Assembly: GCA_947444305.1 (NCBI GenBank)
Contig: CANEZP010000002.1
Coordinates: 248,001 to 312,000 of the forward strand
From: Pseudobdellovibrionaceae bacterium
Lineage (GTDB): Bacteria > Bdellovibrionota > Bdellovibrionia > Bdellovibrionales > UBA1609
DNA: 64,000 nucleotides
Direction of reading: 5' to 3'
A program made the position numbers and the translations under genes. The notes under the pieces are model-generated. The model was not told the origin of the DNA and ran no database searches. It saw only the letters and a program-made list of their open reading frames with translations. Shown piece by piece: positions 37,176 through 45,709 of this stretch (positions are counted from its first letter, which is position 1; the number at the start of each line of letters is the position of its first letter).

Positions 37176-38984
37176 TTAGCACTTCTTCCTTAATTCTTCT
37201 TCTACCTTCAAGATTTGTTCGACGACCGTCTCGGCGTCGAGCGGTAAGCCGTCGAACTCTAAAACGGAATGGCACTTTTGCCAGTACTGCGGCATCTCGC
37301 TCCGGATCAGCGTCATCATCTGCGCGTCCCGGTTTTGCTCGACGACGTAAACGCGTTCGTTGCGGTCGAAGAATTCCTCGACCTCGTAGCAAAAAGGAAG
37401 GGCGCGGATACGCATGCAATTCGTTTCCATGCCTTGTTTTTGTAAGATGAAGCGGGCTTCGCCGACCGCTTCGTGCGTACCGCCGAACATTACTATACCG
37501 ATCCGTGAACCCGAGCGCGTATCGCATTCGGGTTTGGGCACCATCGTCTTGGCGGTTTCAAACTTGCGCGCGAGTCTTAACATATTATTTTTGTATACGT
37601 CGGGGCTTTCGGAATAAAGGCCGCTCTCGTCGTGGCCCGTGCCGCGCGTGAAGTAGGCGGCCGCGGGGTGCGGCGTACCCGTCAAGGTGCGGTAGGGTAT
37701 TCCGTCTTGGTCGACGTCTTTGTAGCGTTTGAATTCGCCGGCTTTTTCAAGCTGTTCGGCGTTCAAAACCTTGCCGCGGCTCATTTCGTCGTGCGGGTAA
37801 TTGAAGCGGGGGCCGACGTGCAAGTTCATTCCGATGTCTAAGTCAGTCAACACGATGACGAGCGTTTGCAGAATCTCGGCCAGGTCGAACGCCGTTTGCG
37901 CGTAGTAAAAGCATTCGCCCGGCGTGCCCGGCAAGAGCACGACGTGCTTGGTGTCACCGTGAGAAAGATAATAGGCCGAAAGTAAATCCCCCTGCATCGT
38001 TCGCGTCGGCAATCCGGTCGAGGGGCCGACCCGTTGCACGTTCCAAATTACGGCGGGAATCTCGGCGTAATAGGACAAGCCCGCGGCTTCGGCCATGAGC
38101 GAGAGCCCGGGGCCCGAGGTTGCGGTCGCGGCGCGCGCGCCGGCCCAGCCGGCACCGACGACCATCGCGATCGAGGCCAATTCATCTTCGGCTTGCACGA
38201 CGGCAAAATCGCGCTCACCGTTTTCGTTCACGCGGTATTTTTCGGCCACTTCGATGAACGATTCGACGAGCGAGCTCGACGGCGTGATCGGGTACCAGGC
38301 CACGAACGTACAGCCGCCGAACACGAGCCCAAGACCCGCGGCGGTGTTGCCGTCGATCATGATCTTGCCGTCGTTCGAACAGGCGTTCGCACGGGTGCGG
38401 AACGGGAACAAAGTATCGCCCATGTTCTCTCGCGCCCAGGCGCGGCCCGCGAGTAGCGCGTTTAGATTGGAATCGATCACTTTTTGCTTATCACCGAATT
38501 GGTGCGTGAGCGCGTCGGCCAAGACGTCTTGCGGGATTTTCAACAATTCGGCCAAGACACCGACGTAAGCGATGTTGGCGAGGAGTTTACGCAGTTTGAT
38601 CGAATCGCTGAGCGGCTGCACGATTTCGCGAAAGGGCACTTTAATCAATTGAACGTCGGGACGGATCTTCGCTTCCGGAATTTTGATTTCGCTATTCAAA
38701 AACACGTAGCCGCCGGTGCGGACCAGATTGAAATCATCCGCCGCGGTGGCGGGATTCATCAAGACGGCGATGTCGGCCAGGCGTTGGCGGGCGGTGAAAC
38801 CTTCCTCGTTCGCGCGGATCGAGAACCAGGTCGGCAATCCCGCGATGTTTGAAGGAAAAAGATTTTTCGCGCCGACGGGCACGCCCATGCGGAACAGGGT
38901 GCGCGCTAAAATGTTATTTGCTGATTGGCTGCCGCTGCCGTTGGCGGTCGCGACGGTGATTGAGAATTTGTTAACTTGCGCCAT
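37176..38984 (-). CDS. korA: 2-oxoacid:ferredoxin oxidoreductase alpha subunit with fused gamma domain (KorA-like)
   Basis: The 602-residue protein has an N-terminal gamma domain (about 1-190, with GSGSQSANNILART) joined to the alpha pyrimidine-binding domain. The alpha part shows AWYPITPSSSLVE and QRVGPSTGLPTRTMQGDLL, both characteristic. Fusion of gamma to alpha is the usual form in KorA of many aerobes. It pairs with korB immediately downstream. The ATG at 38984 is chosen; a TTG two codons earlier is the alternative. The gene starts 22 bases after the acyltransferase gene, so it may be in the lipid operon. Confidence 0.9.
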   Translation of the reverse strand: MAQVNKFSITVATANGSGSQSANNILARTLFRMGVPVGAKNLFPSNIAGLPTWFSIRANEEGFTARQRLADIAVLMNPATAADDFNLVRTGGYVFLNSEIKIPEAKIRPDVQLIKVPFREIVQPLSDSIKLRKLLANIAYVGVLAELLKIPQDVLADALTHQFGDKQKVIDSNLNALLAGRAWARENMGDTLFPFRTRANACSNDGKIMIDGNTAAGLGLVFGGCTFVAWYPITPSSSLVESFIEVAEKYRVNENGERDFAVVQAEDELASIAMVVGAGWAGARAATATSGPGLSLMAEAAGLSYYAEIPAVIWNVQRVGPSTGLPTRTMQGDLLSAYYLSHGDTKHVVLLPGTPGECFYYAQTAFDLAEILQTLVIVLTDLDIGMNLHVGPRFNYPHDEMSRGKVLNAEQLEKAGEFKRYKDVDQDGIPYRTLTGTPHPAAAYFTRGTGHDESGLYSESPDVYKNNMLRLARKFETAKTMVPKPECDTRSGSRIGIVMFGGTHEAVGEARFILQKQGMETNCMRIRALPFCYEVEEFFDRNERVYVVEQNRDAQMMTLIRSEMPQYWQKCHSVLEFDGLPLDAETVVEQILKVEEELRKKC

Positions 38985-39006
38985 GCGCAATTAAGTCTCA
39001 CAAGTC

Positions 39007-39807
39007 CTAATCGTCTTCAAGCTCGTCCGTCTGACTTTCGACGCATTCTTCGGTGATCATGTCGTCTTCATCAACGTGATCGTCCCCGGGACGGTAGGCG
39101 TTCGGATTGATCGAGGTTACCCAGGTTTTGTAAGCCTCGTAGATCTGTTCGATCGGCGCCGGTGGGTGTACCTGACCAACGTGCACCTTAAGCACGCCCG
39201 GGAAGGGGATCAGGCGACCCTTAGGCCACAGCTCGTTATTACCTTCGATATAGATAAACAAAATTGGTGTGTCCGTTTTCAGCGCAAAGAGGCTGACCCC
39301 GCGTTTAAAAACGTTGATGTAGCCGTCTTTCGAGCGGGTTCCCTCGGGAAAAAGAATCAGCCAAATACGGTCAAGATTTTCGAGCAGGTTGGTGCAAAGT
39401 TTGATCGCCTCGCCTTTCTTATCGGTGCGGTCGATCGGGATAGCGCCCAGGCAATGTTTCGAAAAGAACGTGAACACGGGGTTGCGAAACCAATAGTCTT
39501 TGGCCGCCGTGATGAACAGATCCAGCCAATACTTAAAAGGCACCGCGGCCGCGATCGAGACCGCGTCGAGGTGACTCGAATGGTTTGAGATCAAGATCAG
39601 GCGTTTCTCTTCGCGGTAGAGCTTATGGAAATCGCCCACCACCTGCAGCCGGATGTAAAAGCGAAAGGCCAAACCTTTCAGAAAGATGCCCCAGAGACCG
39701 CGGAAGAACATCGACGTCAGGTCAAAGTGACGGGTGAACAGCGGCAAATGCTTAAGGTGCGTCGGCAGCTGGGTCCACTGATCGTTGTCGTAATTCCAGT
39801 CCTTCAT
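39007..39807 (-). CDS. 1-acylglycerol-3-phosphate O-acyltransferase-like (PlsC family)
   Basis: A 266-residue membrane-associated acyltransferase has the family motifs in order: SNHSSHLDAVS (H-x4-D), a middle block GAIPIDRTD, and FPEGTRSKDG. It would acylate lysophosphatidate or a related lipid acceptor. It carries an acidic C-terminal tail. It overlaps the CdsA-like gene upstream by four bases (ATGA), strongly linking the two in phospholipid synthesis. It could equally act on another lysolipid. Confidence 0.87.
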   Translation of the reverse strand: MKDWNYDNDQWTQLPTHLKHLPLFTRHFDLTSMFFRGLWGIFLKGLAFRFYIRLQVVGDFHKLYREEKRLILISNHSSHLDAVSIAAAVPFKYWLDLFITAAKDYWFRNPVFTFFSKHCLGAIPIDRTDKKGEAIKLCTNLLENLDRIWLILFPEGTRSKDGYINVFKRGVSLFALKTDTPILFIYIEGNNELWPKGRLIPFPGVLKVHVGQVHPPAPIEQIYEAYKTWVTSINPNAYRPGDDHVDEDDMITEECVESQTDELEDD

Positions 39808-40730
39808 TGCGGCAACGAAATCTGCTGGAGGTAAATGTAGAGGTAAAAATACAGCGGTCCCACGAAGATCATTTTATCGACCCGGGTGATCACGCCGTCG
39901 CGCCCGATGATGAACACGCCCGTGTTCTTGATCCCGAGATCGCGCCGGATAACGTTAATGATCAAATCACCCATGCGCCCAAAAATCGCGGCGACGAGAC
40001 CAGCCGCAATCCAGTACTGTTCGGAGCGATCGGGCAGCAGGTGGCGCAGACCCCAAGCCAACAACATCGTCACGCCGAGCGCCACGATCATACCTTCGAG
40101 GCTAACCTTGTTCGAAATCCGATTGAAGGGTTTGATTTTGCCGAATAGGCGCGAGCAAGCCCAGGTCACGTTTTCGCTGACTTCGGTCAAGATGTACAAA
40201 TAGATGACGAGAAACTCTCCGCCCTCGAACGTGAGCAGCCGTCCCATGTGCATGAACGACCAGCCCCAGAAGATGAAGGCCATCAACGACAGCGCTAGAT
40301 ACTGGATCATGTGCGTCGCCGAGTTGCGCATGATCGGCACGAGCGCGATGACGAACAGAAAGATCATCGGCGTAAGATTGTAGTACTCGAGCTGGCCGTA
40401 CCAAATCATGTGCGCGAGGCCGAAAATAAATAGGTAAGTGATCCACACGAACCAACTGCGATGGTACATGCCGACCATTTGGAAGAAAGACTTCGCGCTG
40501 AGCACGCCCATCCACGCTAAGAAGATGAGCGTTGCGGATTTCGGCAGCGCAAACGCCGCGAACAAAAGGGGCGCCACGAACAACCAGCTTTTGAGTGAAA
40601 CCCAGGCGGTGGTGTAAGGCGCGCCTTTTCTCTTAACGAAGAAGATGAGCGTCGAGAGTACGATCAAAAAGCCCATGACCAAGCCCGCGGTTTGTACGTA
40701 CAGGGGATTGTTCCATAGGCCGTAGATCAT
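39804..40730 (-). CDS. CdsA-like phosphatidate cytidylyltransferase family protein
   Basis: A 308-residue polytopic membrane protein (about eight segments) has a C-terminal block FGRMGDLIINVIRRDLGIKN and GVITRVD. These correspond to the CDP-diglyceride synthase signature (G-R-x-GDL...KR...KD...GG-x-x-D-R-x-D). The sequence is divergent: IKNTG replaces the usual KD, and GVITRVD replaces GILDRLD. It may be a CDP-alcohol or lipid-nucleotide synthase rather than the housekeeping CdsA. It is coupled by ATGA overlaps to both the response regulator and the acyltransferase. Confidence 0.78.
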   Translation of the reverse strand: MIYGLWNNPLYVQTAGLVMGFLIVLSTLIFFVKRKGAPYTTAWVSLKSWLFVAPLLFAAFALPKSATLIFLAWMGVLSAKSFFQMVGMYHRSWFVWITYLFIFGLAHMIWYGQLEYYNLTPMIFLFVIALVPIMRNSATHMIQYLALSLMAFIFWGWSFMHMGRLLTFEGGEFLVIYLYILTEVSENVTWACSRLFGKIKPFNRISNKVSLEGMIVALGVTMLLAWGLRHLLPDRSEQYWIAAGLVAAIFGRMGDLIINVIRRDLGIKNTGVFIIGRDGVITRVDKMIFVGPLYFYLYIYLQQISLPQ

Positions 40731-42061
40731 GCGTCGCTCCGAATTCCGTGATCTTTGATTTTCTTGTAAAGACTGGAACGCGAGATTTTCAGTAAGCGCG
40801 CCACCTCGTCAATATCGTTTTGCTGAGCGAGCGCCTTTTGAATGATTTGCGATTCGTATTCGTTGACCAGATCGCTTAAGCCGCGGGCTAAATCCACGGG
40901 CGTGTTCGAGCCTTGGACCTGCGCGGGCGGGCGGATGACTTGCAACACGTCTTCCTTGCGCAAGACGGGGAGCGGGGCGGTGAGGATCAATTGCTCGCAT
41001 ACGCGGCGCAACTCGCGCACGTTTCCGGGCCATGGGTATTCTTTTAGAACTTGCATGGCGTCATCGCCGATGTCTTTACGCCGCGCTTTGTCCTTGCCCA
41101 AAAAGTGACGGACAAGCTCGGGCACGTCTTCGGGGCGTTCGCGCAGCGGCGGCAACAAAATCTTTTTGCCGTTCAAGCGCCATAAGAGATCTTCGCGAAA
41201 TTTACCCTCGGTCACCATTTGGTTAAGGTTGCGATTGGTCGCGGCAATTACGCGTGCTTGCACGATCACGGTTTCTTTCGCACCGACCCTGCGGCACTCG
41301 CCCGTTTCAAGGAAGCGCAACAACTTCGCTTGGTGGGGCAAACTCAGCGCTTCGACCTCATCCAAGAATAAATCTCCGCCCTGCGCGGCTTCGGCCAAGC
41401 CCATTTTATTTTGGTCGGCGCCCGTAAAAGCACCTTTTACGTGACCGAAGAATTCAGATTCAAAAAGATTATCGGGAACGCTCGCGACGTTGATCACCAC
41501 GAAGGGCGTGCCCGCCTGCTGCGAATGGATCAATTGCGCGGTGACTTCCTTACCCGTGCCCGATTCACCTTCGATCAAGATGGGGCCGGCTTCGTTGCGC
41601 AATTGCGCGATCTGCCGCTGGATGTTTTGCGAAGCGGTGCTCGCCCCGACCCAGCGCGTGCCCGTACCCGCCGCGCGTGATGTGGCGCCCTGGAGCAGGA
41701 ACAAAGCTTCGATTTTATCCAAAGTTAAAACGACTTCGTCGAGACTCAGCGGTTTCGCGAGAAAGCGGCTGGCCCCGGCTTTAAGACATTGCTCCATCAA
41801 TTGGCGATCGAGATTACCCGACATCGCGATGATTTCAAGGTGCGCGTGCTTTTGACTCAAGCGACGAATGACGTCGACGCCCTCGGCCCGGCTTAGGTTG
41901 CCGGTCAGATGCATGTCGACCAGCGCGGCGTGAAATCCGCGTTCGGGAAGGTTCGCCGGATTTTGGCAGGCCATCATGCGCCAATGATCGGGGAGCGCCA
42001 ACTTCACCGATTGGATTACCAACTCATCATCGTCGACGACGAGCAAAACTAGATCTTTCAC
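40727..42061 (-). CDS. Sigma-54-dependent response regulator (NtrC type)
   Basis: A 444-residue product has a receiver domain with Asp49 in ALVDMHLTG. The AAA+ domain carries a Walker A GESGTGKE, a GAFTGADQ loop for sigma-54, and an arginine-rich sensor region. A Fis-type C-terminal helix-turn-helix reads DIDEVARLLKISRSSLYKKI. It is the first gene of the minus-strand run and overlaps the CdsA-like gene by ATGA. No partner kinase is adjacent. It may control envelope-lipid genes, possibly its own operon, but no -24/-12 promoter was found here. Confidence 0.92.
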   Translation of the reverse strand: MKDLVLLVVDDDELVIQSVKLALPDHWRMMACQNPANLPERGFHAALVDMHLTGNLSRAEGVDVIRRLSQKHAHLEIIAMSGNLDRQLMEQCLKAGASRFLAKPLSLDEVVLTLDKIEALFLLQGATSRAAGTGTRWVGASTASQNIQRQIAQLRNEAGPILIEGESGTGKEVTAQLIHSQQAGTPFVVINVASVPDNLFESEFFGHVKGAFTGADQNKMGLAEAAQGGDLFLDEVEALSLPHQAKLLRFLETGECRRVGAKETVIVQARVIAATNRNLNQMVTEGKFREDLLWRLNGKKILLPPLRERPEDVPELVRHFLGKDKARRKDIGDDAMQVLKEYPWPGNVRELRRVCEQLILTAPLPVLRKEDVLQVIRPPAQVQGSNTPVDLARGLSDLVNEYESQIIQKALAQQNDIDEVARLLKISRSSLYKKIKDHGIRSDA

Positions 42062-42139
42062 TATGCCTACCTCCGCAAAGATAAAGTTAGCTTTTTAAAG
42101 GCCATGTGACAACGATTAGCACTTCGGGTACTTATAGGA

Positions 42140-43339
42140 ATGCCAATCAATGTATTACTCCTCGAAAATGTCCACCCCGTGGCCACCGAAGCCCTCGAAG
42201 CCGAAGGTTTCAAAATCCACAATGAAAAGGCCGCCTTAACCGAGGAGCAACTCGATAAGTTGCTGCCCAAATATCAAGTTCTGGGCATTCGTTCCAAGAC
42301 CCATCTTTCGAAAGGTTTACTCTCCCGGCACCCGCACCTGCAGGCCATCGGGGCTTTTTGCATCGGCACCAATCAAATTCATTTAGCCGAGGCGAACAAG
42401 CAGGGGATACCCGTTTTCAACGCCCCGTACTCGAACACCCGCTCCGTGGCCGAACTCGTGATCGCCGAAATGATCGCCCTTTCTCGCCAGCTCGGCGACG
42501 TCAATAGCGCGGCCCACAAAGGCGAATGGCTCAAGTCGGCCAAAGGTTCTAAAGAAGTCCGCGGCAAAACGTTAGGTATCGTCGGCTACGGCCACATCGG
42601 TTCGCAAGTCTCGGTCTTGGCCGAGTCGCTCGGCTTGCGCGTTGTCTTTTACGACGTGATTAAAAAACTCCCGCTGGGTAACGCACGCCCGATGGACACT
42701 TTGTCGGCTTTGTTGAAGGAAAGCGACTTCGTCACCTTGCACGTTCCGGAAACGCCAAAGACCAAGAACATGATCGGCGCATCACAGCTCAAAGCCATGC
42801 GCAAAGGTGCGTTTCTGATCAACGCTTCCCGCGGCACGGTCGTCGACATCGCGGCCTTAGTCGCTTCGCTCAAAGCGGGTCACGTCGCGGGCACGGCGGT
42901 CGATGTGTTCCCCGACGAACCGCAATCCAACGACGATAAGTTCGAAAGCGAATTGCAGGGCGTGAAGAACGTCATCCTCACTCCGCACATCGGCGGCTCA
43001 ACCGAAGAAGCGCAAGAAGCGATCGGCCGCGAAGTTTCGACCTCGCTCATCCTGACCATGAAAACCGGCATGACCCTCGGCGCGGTCAACTTCCCGCAAG
43101 TCGCGGTCCCGGTCAAAGAGGGCGGCTCACGCATCATCAACGTCCACAAAAACGTCCCCGGCGTCTTGTCCGAGGTCAACGGCATCATGGCCAAACACAA
43201 AGCCAACATCAAAGCCCAATACCTGTCGACCGACGCCCACATCGGCTACCTAGTCATGGACATAGAAAACGCCAAACCCGAAAAAGTCCTAGCCCAAGTC
43301 GAAGCCCTCCCAACTTCAATAAAAACCAGATTGGTTTAA
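42140..43339 (+). CDS. serA: D-3-phosphoglycerate dehydrogenase
   Basis: A 399-residue enzyme of serine synthesis oxidises 3-phosphoglycerate with NAD. The substrate-binding part comes first, then the nucleotide-binding domain with GIVGYGHIGSQVS. A catalytic-site block (RKGAFLINASRGTVVD), the HVPETPKTKNMI region and PHIGGSTEEAQEAIGREV follow. A C-terminal ACT domain (residues about 325-399) gives the serine-feedback type. The length fits the short ACT-containing SerA class. It diverges from the sigma-54 regulator across 78 bases. The last ~200 bases become unusually rich in A and C, in step with the following gap. Confidence 0.95.
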   Translation: MPINVLLLENVHPVATEALEAEGFKIHNEKAALTEEQLDKLLPKYQVLGIRSKTHLSKGLLSRHPHLQAIGAFCIGTNQIHLAEANKQGIPVFNAPYSNTRSVAELVIAEMIALSRQLGDVNSAAHKGEWLKSAKGSKEVRGKTLGIVGYGHIGSQVSVLAESLGLRVVFYDVIKKLPLGNARPMDTLSALLKESDFVTLHVPETPKTKNMIGASQLKAMRKGAFLINASRGTVVDIAALVASLKAGHVAGTAVDVFPDEPQSNDDKFESELQGVKNVILTPHIGGSTEEAQEAIGREVSTSLILTMKTGMTLGAVNFPQVAVPVKEGGSRIINVHKNVPGVLSEVNGIMAKHKANIKAQYLSTDAHIGYLVMDIENAKPEKVLAQVEALPTSIKTRLV

Positions 43340-43712
43340 GAGATCTCCGGCGGTACCGAAAATTCCGGCGCGATTTGATGACTGCCTACGAATCAACCCG
43401 CACGCCGTTCAAAAGTACCCTCCACAAAAAAAGAATAAAAAACCTCCCAAAATATCTCACTTCCGCCGCCACGACGGCGGCGGAACGCCACTGCCAAGGA
43501 CGCTCAGACCAAGCACCACCGCGATGAGGCCTTCGAAGAAAAGATCGCGCACCAAACAAGGCCGTCCCCAATCCAGCCACCGGCACCAAGCAAGCCACCG
43601 CACCAAAACAAGCCCCAACACCAAACCGTCCGTTCAAGTCCGGCTAAACAAAAAGAATACAATACCCACCACCAGTCTTGAATCAGCACCTCTCAAGTGC
43701 GACCGTGCAGTG
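43340..43712. other. A+C-rich intergenic stretch with REP-like palindrome
   Basis: No gene is supported in this 373-base gap. The top strand is strongly depleted in T and G and rich in A and C (in 43501-43690 only about 16 T in 190 bases). A perfect palindrome TTCCGCCGCC-ACGAC-GGCGGCGGAA spans 43461-43485, a REP-like hairpin close to the transposase gene. An open frame from 43524 runs into the transposase but lacks plausible protein character. Confidence 0.6.
43461..43485. repeat. REP-like palindrome
   Basis: Two perfect 10-base arms with a 5-base loop. Its position 230 bases upstream of a RAYT gene suggests a REP element. No GTAG/GTGG guide tetranucleotide directly abuts it, so the assignment is tentative. 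Confidence 0.45.
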
Positions 43713-44354
43713 ATGAGTAACAAAGCCCAACTCACATTTAAAAAGGTCAATGGCTGGGGCGGTAAGCGACGGGGCGCTGGCCGTAAGAATAAAACGCAAA
43801 CCGTAAATCATAATGCGCGATTGAAACTCACGGATAAAACGCCTTTGCACATCACGATGAAATTGAAACGCGGGCTGAATGGTCTGCGAACAGTGAAGAT
43901 GCTGAATCAACTCAAGATCAGTCTCGGTAAGGCGAAGATGAAAGGCTTACGTACAATTCATTTTTCGCTGCAGTCGAATCATCTGCATCTATTTGCGGAA
44001 AGTGACGACAACCATTCGTTGGCCAGAGGAATGAACAGCTTAGGTGCTCGGTTCGGTCGCGAGATACGTAAGAAGTTGATGGGTAAAGGTGAGGTCTTCA
44101 ACGGTCGATACCATGTGCATGTTTTGAAAACGCCGCGTGAAACCCGGCACGCTCTAGCCTACGTACTCCTGAATACATCAAAGCATCAAAAGGCGGAGCC
44201 GGCGCATGATGATTACTCATCAAGCCGTTGTTTTCGGGAATGGGCTATTATAGTGCAGGAATGGAAACGGCTGGCCAAAAATGGAAGTCGTCCTAGACCT
44301 GATTTTTTATCCGAAGCAAATTCATGGTTAGCGAAGGCCGGTTGGAGACGCTGA
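43713..44354 (+). CDS. REP-associated tyrosine transposase (RAYT, IS200-like)
   Basis: A 213-residue protein of the TnpREP/IS200-like group. The N-terminal GWGGKRRGAGRK is common in this type. The HUH motif is H90-L-H92 in LQSNHLHLFAE, and the nucleophile is Tyr150 in ALAYVLLN. Such proteins bind and process REP palindromes in host genomes (established for the family). ATG 43713 is chosen since the in-frame extension to 43524 is low-complexity Lys/Thr/Pro. No flanking inverted repeats typical of an insertion sequence were found; RAYTs are usually single copies. Confidence 0.85.
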   Translation: MSNKAQLTFKKVNGWGGKRRGAGRKNKTQTVNHNARLKLTDKTPLHITMKLKRGLNGLRTVKMLNQLKISLGKAKMKGLRTIHFSLQSNHLHLFAESDDNHSLARGMNSLGARFGREIRKKLMGKGEVFNGRYHVHVLKTPRETRHALAYVLLNTSKHQKAEPAHDDYSSSRCFREWAIIVQEWKRLAKNGSRPRPDFLSEANSWLAKAGWRR

Positions 44355-44455
44355 TGGGCGAAGTCTTCGGTGACCTCTATTCAGTTTGCTTTCTGCACAC
44401 TTGAGATGCTGCAATATACGAATTAGGACGGGCTCTTAGCGGGAGGCAATTAGCG

Positions 44456-44950
44456 ATGAGAAAATTCCTTTTACCGGTCATTTCGGCCATGCTCATGCAT
44501 GCAACAATTAGCTTTGCGCTAGACGACTCCGAGTTGGAAGCCGGCCAATGGGTTGAGAAATCCTTCGTGATCGTTTCATCAACCAAAAGCTATGATGAAT
44601 CGTTAAACAAAGCGAAAGAGGCAGCCAAAACTTTAAGATATAGTCTTGATCTGCGCGATCTTATTCCGGATAAGAAGACCGGGCTGACTTTTTCAAGGGC
44701 CACCTGTGAAGAAAGTTTCGACTCGTACCCTTGCTATTTTCCTCGGGGAAGATCTGACGATGGGAAATACGTAAGTATTGAGTATTCGTCCGCCTTCAAA
44801 ACTTTCGCGAAGGGGTACTACGTCGTAGTGATAGCGAACGGTAGCGTCGATTCTCCAATGCTGAAGAGCTCTCTCAAGCTAGCCAGAACCACCGGCTATT
44901 CTGATGCGTACGTAAAAACAGATAAAGTTTTTTTGGGATGTATGCACTAA
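44456..44950 (+). CDS. Exported protein of unknown function
   Basis: A 164-residue product has a signal peptide (to SFA20). The mature part contains FVIVSSTKSYDESLNKAKEAAKTL, a strand-helix opening reminiscent of SPOR-type folds, and three Cys. I do not recognise the family. GGGAGG lies upstream of the ATG. It is lower in GC than most neighbours and follows the RAYT gene, so it may belong to the same variable segment. Confidence 0.62.
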   Translation: MRKFLLPVISAMLMHATISFALDDSELEAGQWVEKSFVIVSSTKSYDESLNKAKEAAKTLRYSLDLRDLIPDKKTGLTFSRATCEESFDSYPCYFPRGRSDDGKYVSIEYSSAFKTFAKGYYVVVIANGSVDSPMLKSSLKLARTTGYSDAYVKTDKVFLGCMH

Positions 44951-45195
44951 GTTCTAACTCCAATCGAAGTACTAAAAAAATTCGTCTAAGCAGGAGCGAG
45001 CTTACTTCGCTTCATTCAAGTAATACCAGCGCCGCTTGGGCAACGCCTTGAAGATCGAAAGTAAATATCACCCGGCTACCGAACAGCCCCGCACGGTTCC
45101 GCGGCCTGAATTCCGTTTCGCGTGTACTCGGCAAGTTTAGGACGTTACTCGACACTTCCGAGGGTCACCTGATGTGGCCCCAAAGGGAGGAATTT

Positions 45196-45666
45196 ATGCG
45201 TCTCAATATTCTTGTTCTGTTCACGCTCGTCTACGCGCTCGCCGGATGTTCGGTGAAAGCCGGGCCCGCCGCGCCCGTGTTTACGGGTTTGCCCAAACCT
45301 GCTCCGCAACCGGCGCCTACGCCCGCGCCGAAGCTCACGTTTAACGTGACGGATTCCGCGAACGTTTGGCGGGCGATTCAAGTCAACACGAACAACCCGG
45401 GCGCTCAAGCGGCGACCGCGCGGATCAACTTGCGTTGCACACGCACGACGATCTACTCGCGTCCGAATTGTGCGGGCGGCGTCGTCGAGAATAACTACAT
45501 GGCGAGTTTCGCCGGCGACGGCTTCGTGACGTTGTTTAACGATCACTTAAAAACGAGCGCCGACAAATTAGTCGCCGAGGGCCGCATCTACGTCGACTGT
45601 AAGGTCGTCAACACGGTCCCGACCTGCGATGTGACCGACGTGCAAAATCCTAACTACGTGCCGTAA
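45196..45666 (+). CDS. Small exported lipoprotein
   Basis: A 156-residue product has a lipobox LAGC (lipidated Cys about residue 17), a Pro/Ala-rich linker (about 25-45) and a beta-rich domain with two disulfide pairs likely. ATG 45196 with GGAGGA five bases upstream is preferred over the upstream in-frame ATG at 45172. The function is not recognised. The 245-base gap before it holds nothing I can name. A hairpin after its stop mainly serves the convergent gene. Confidence 0.72.
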   Translation: MRLNILVLFTLVYALAGCSVKAGPAAPVFTGLPKPAPQPAPTPAPKLTFNVTDSANVWRAIQVNTNNPGAQAATARINLRCTRTTIYSRPNCAGGVVENNYMASFAGDGFVTLFNDHLKTSADKLVAEGRIYVDCKVVNTVPTCDVTDVQNPNYVP

Positions 45667-45709
45667 ATAAAAACCGATCCGTCCGCGGGCAATCAATCTT
45701 CGCGGACGG
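45663..45709 (-). terminator. Intrinsic terminator for the minus-strand gene
   Basis: Arms CCGTCCGCG and CGCGGACGG (45679-45687 and 45701-45709) form a 9-base-pair stem. On the minus strand it is followed by TTTTTATTTA. The stem overlaps the stop codon of the gene at 45693, so termination would occur almost at the end of translation. Confidence 0.65.

Noticed and set aside
42062-42139. Sigma-54 promoter ahead of the response-regulator operon or serA.
   Set aside because: TTGGCA is present on the minus strand, but no GC at the right spacing follows, so the -24/-12 pattern fails.
43524-43712. N-terminal extension of the RAYT gene to an ATG at 43524.
   Set aside because: The extra 63 residues are low-complexity Lys/Arg/Pro/Thr from the A+C-rich gap, while the ATG at 43713 opens the recognisable RAYT sequence.
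43340-44950. Complete insertion sequence or prophage around the RAYT gene.
   Set aside because: No terminal inverted repeats, target duplications, integrase or phage structural genes; RAYTs are usually domesticated single copies.
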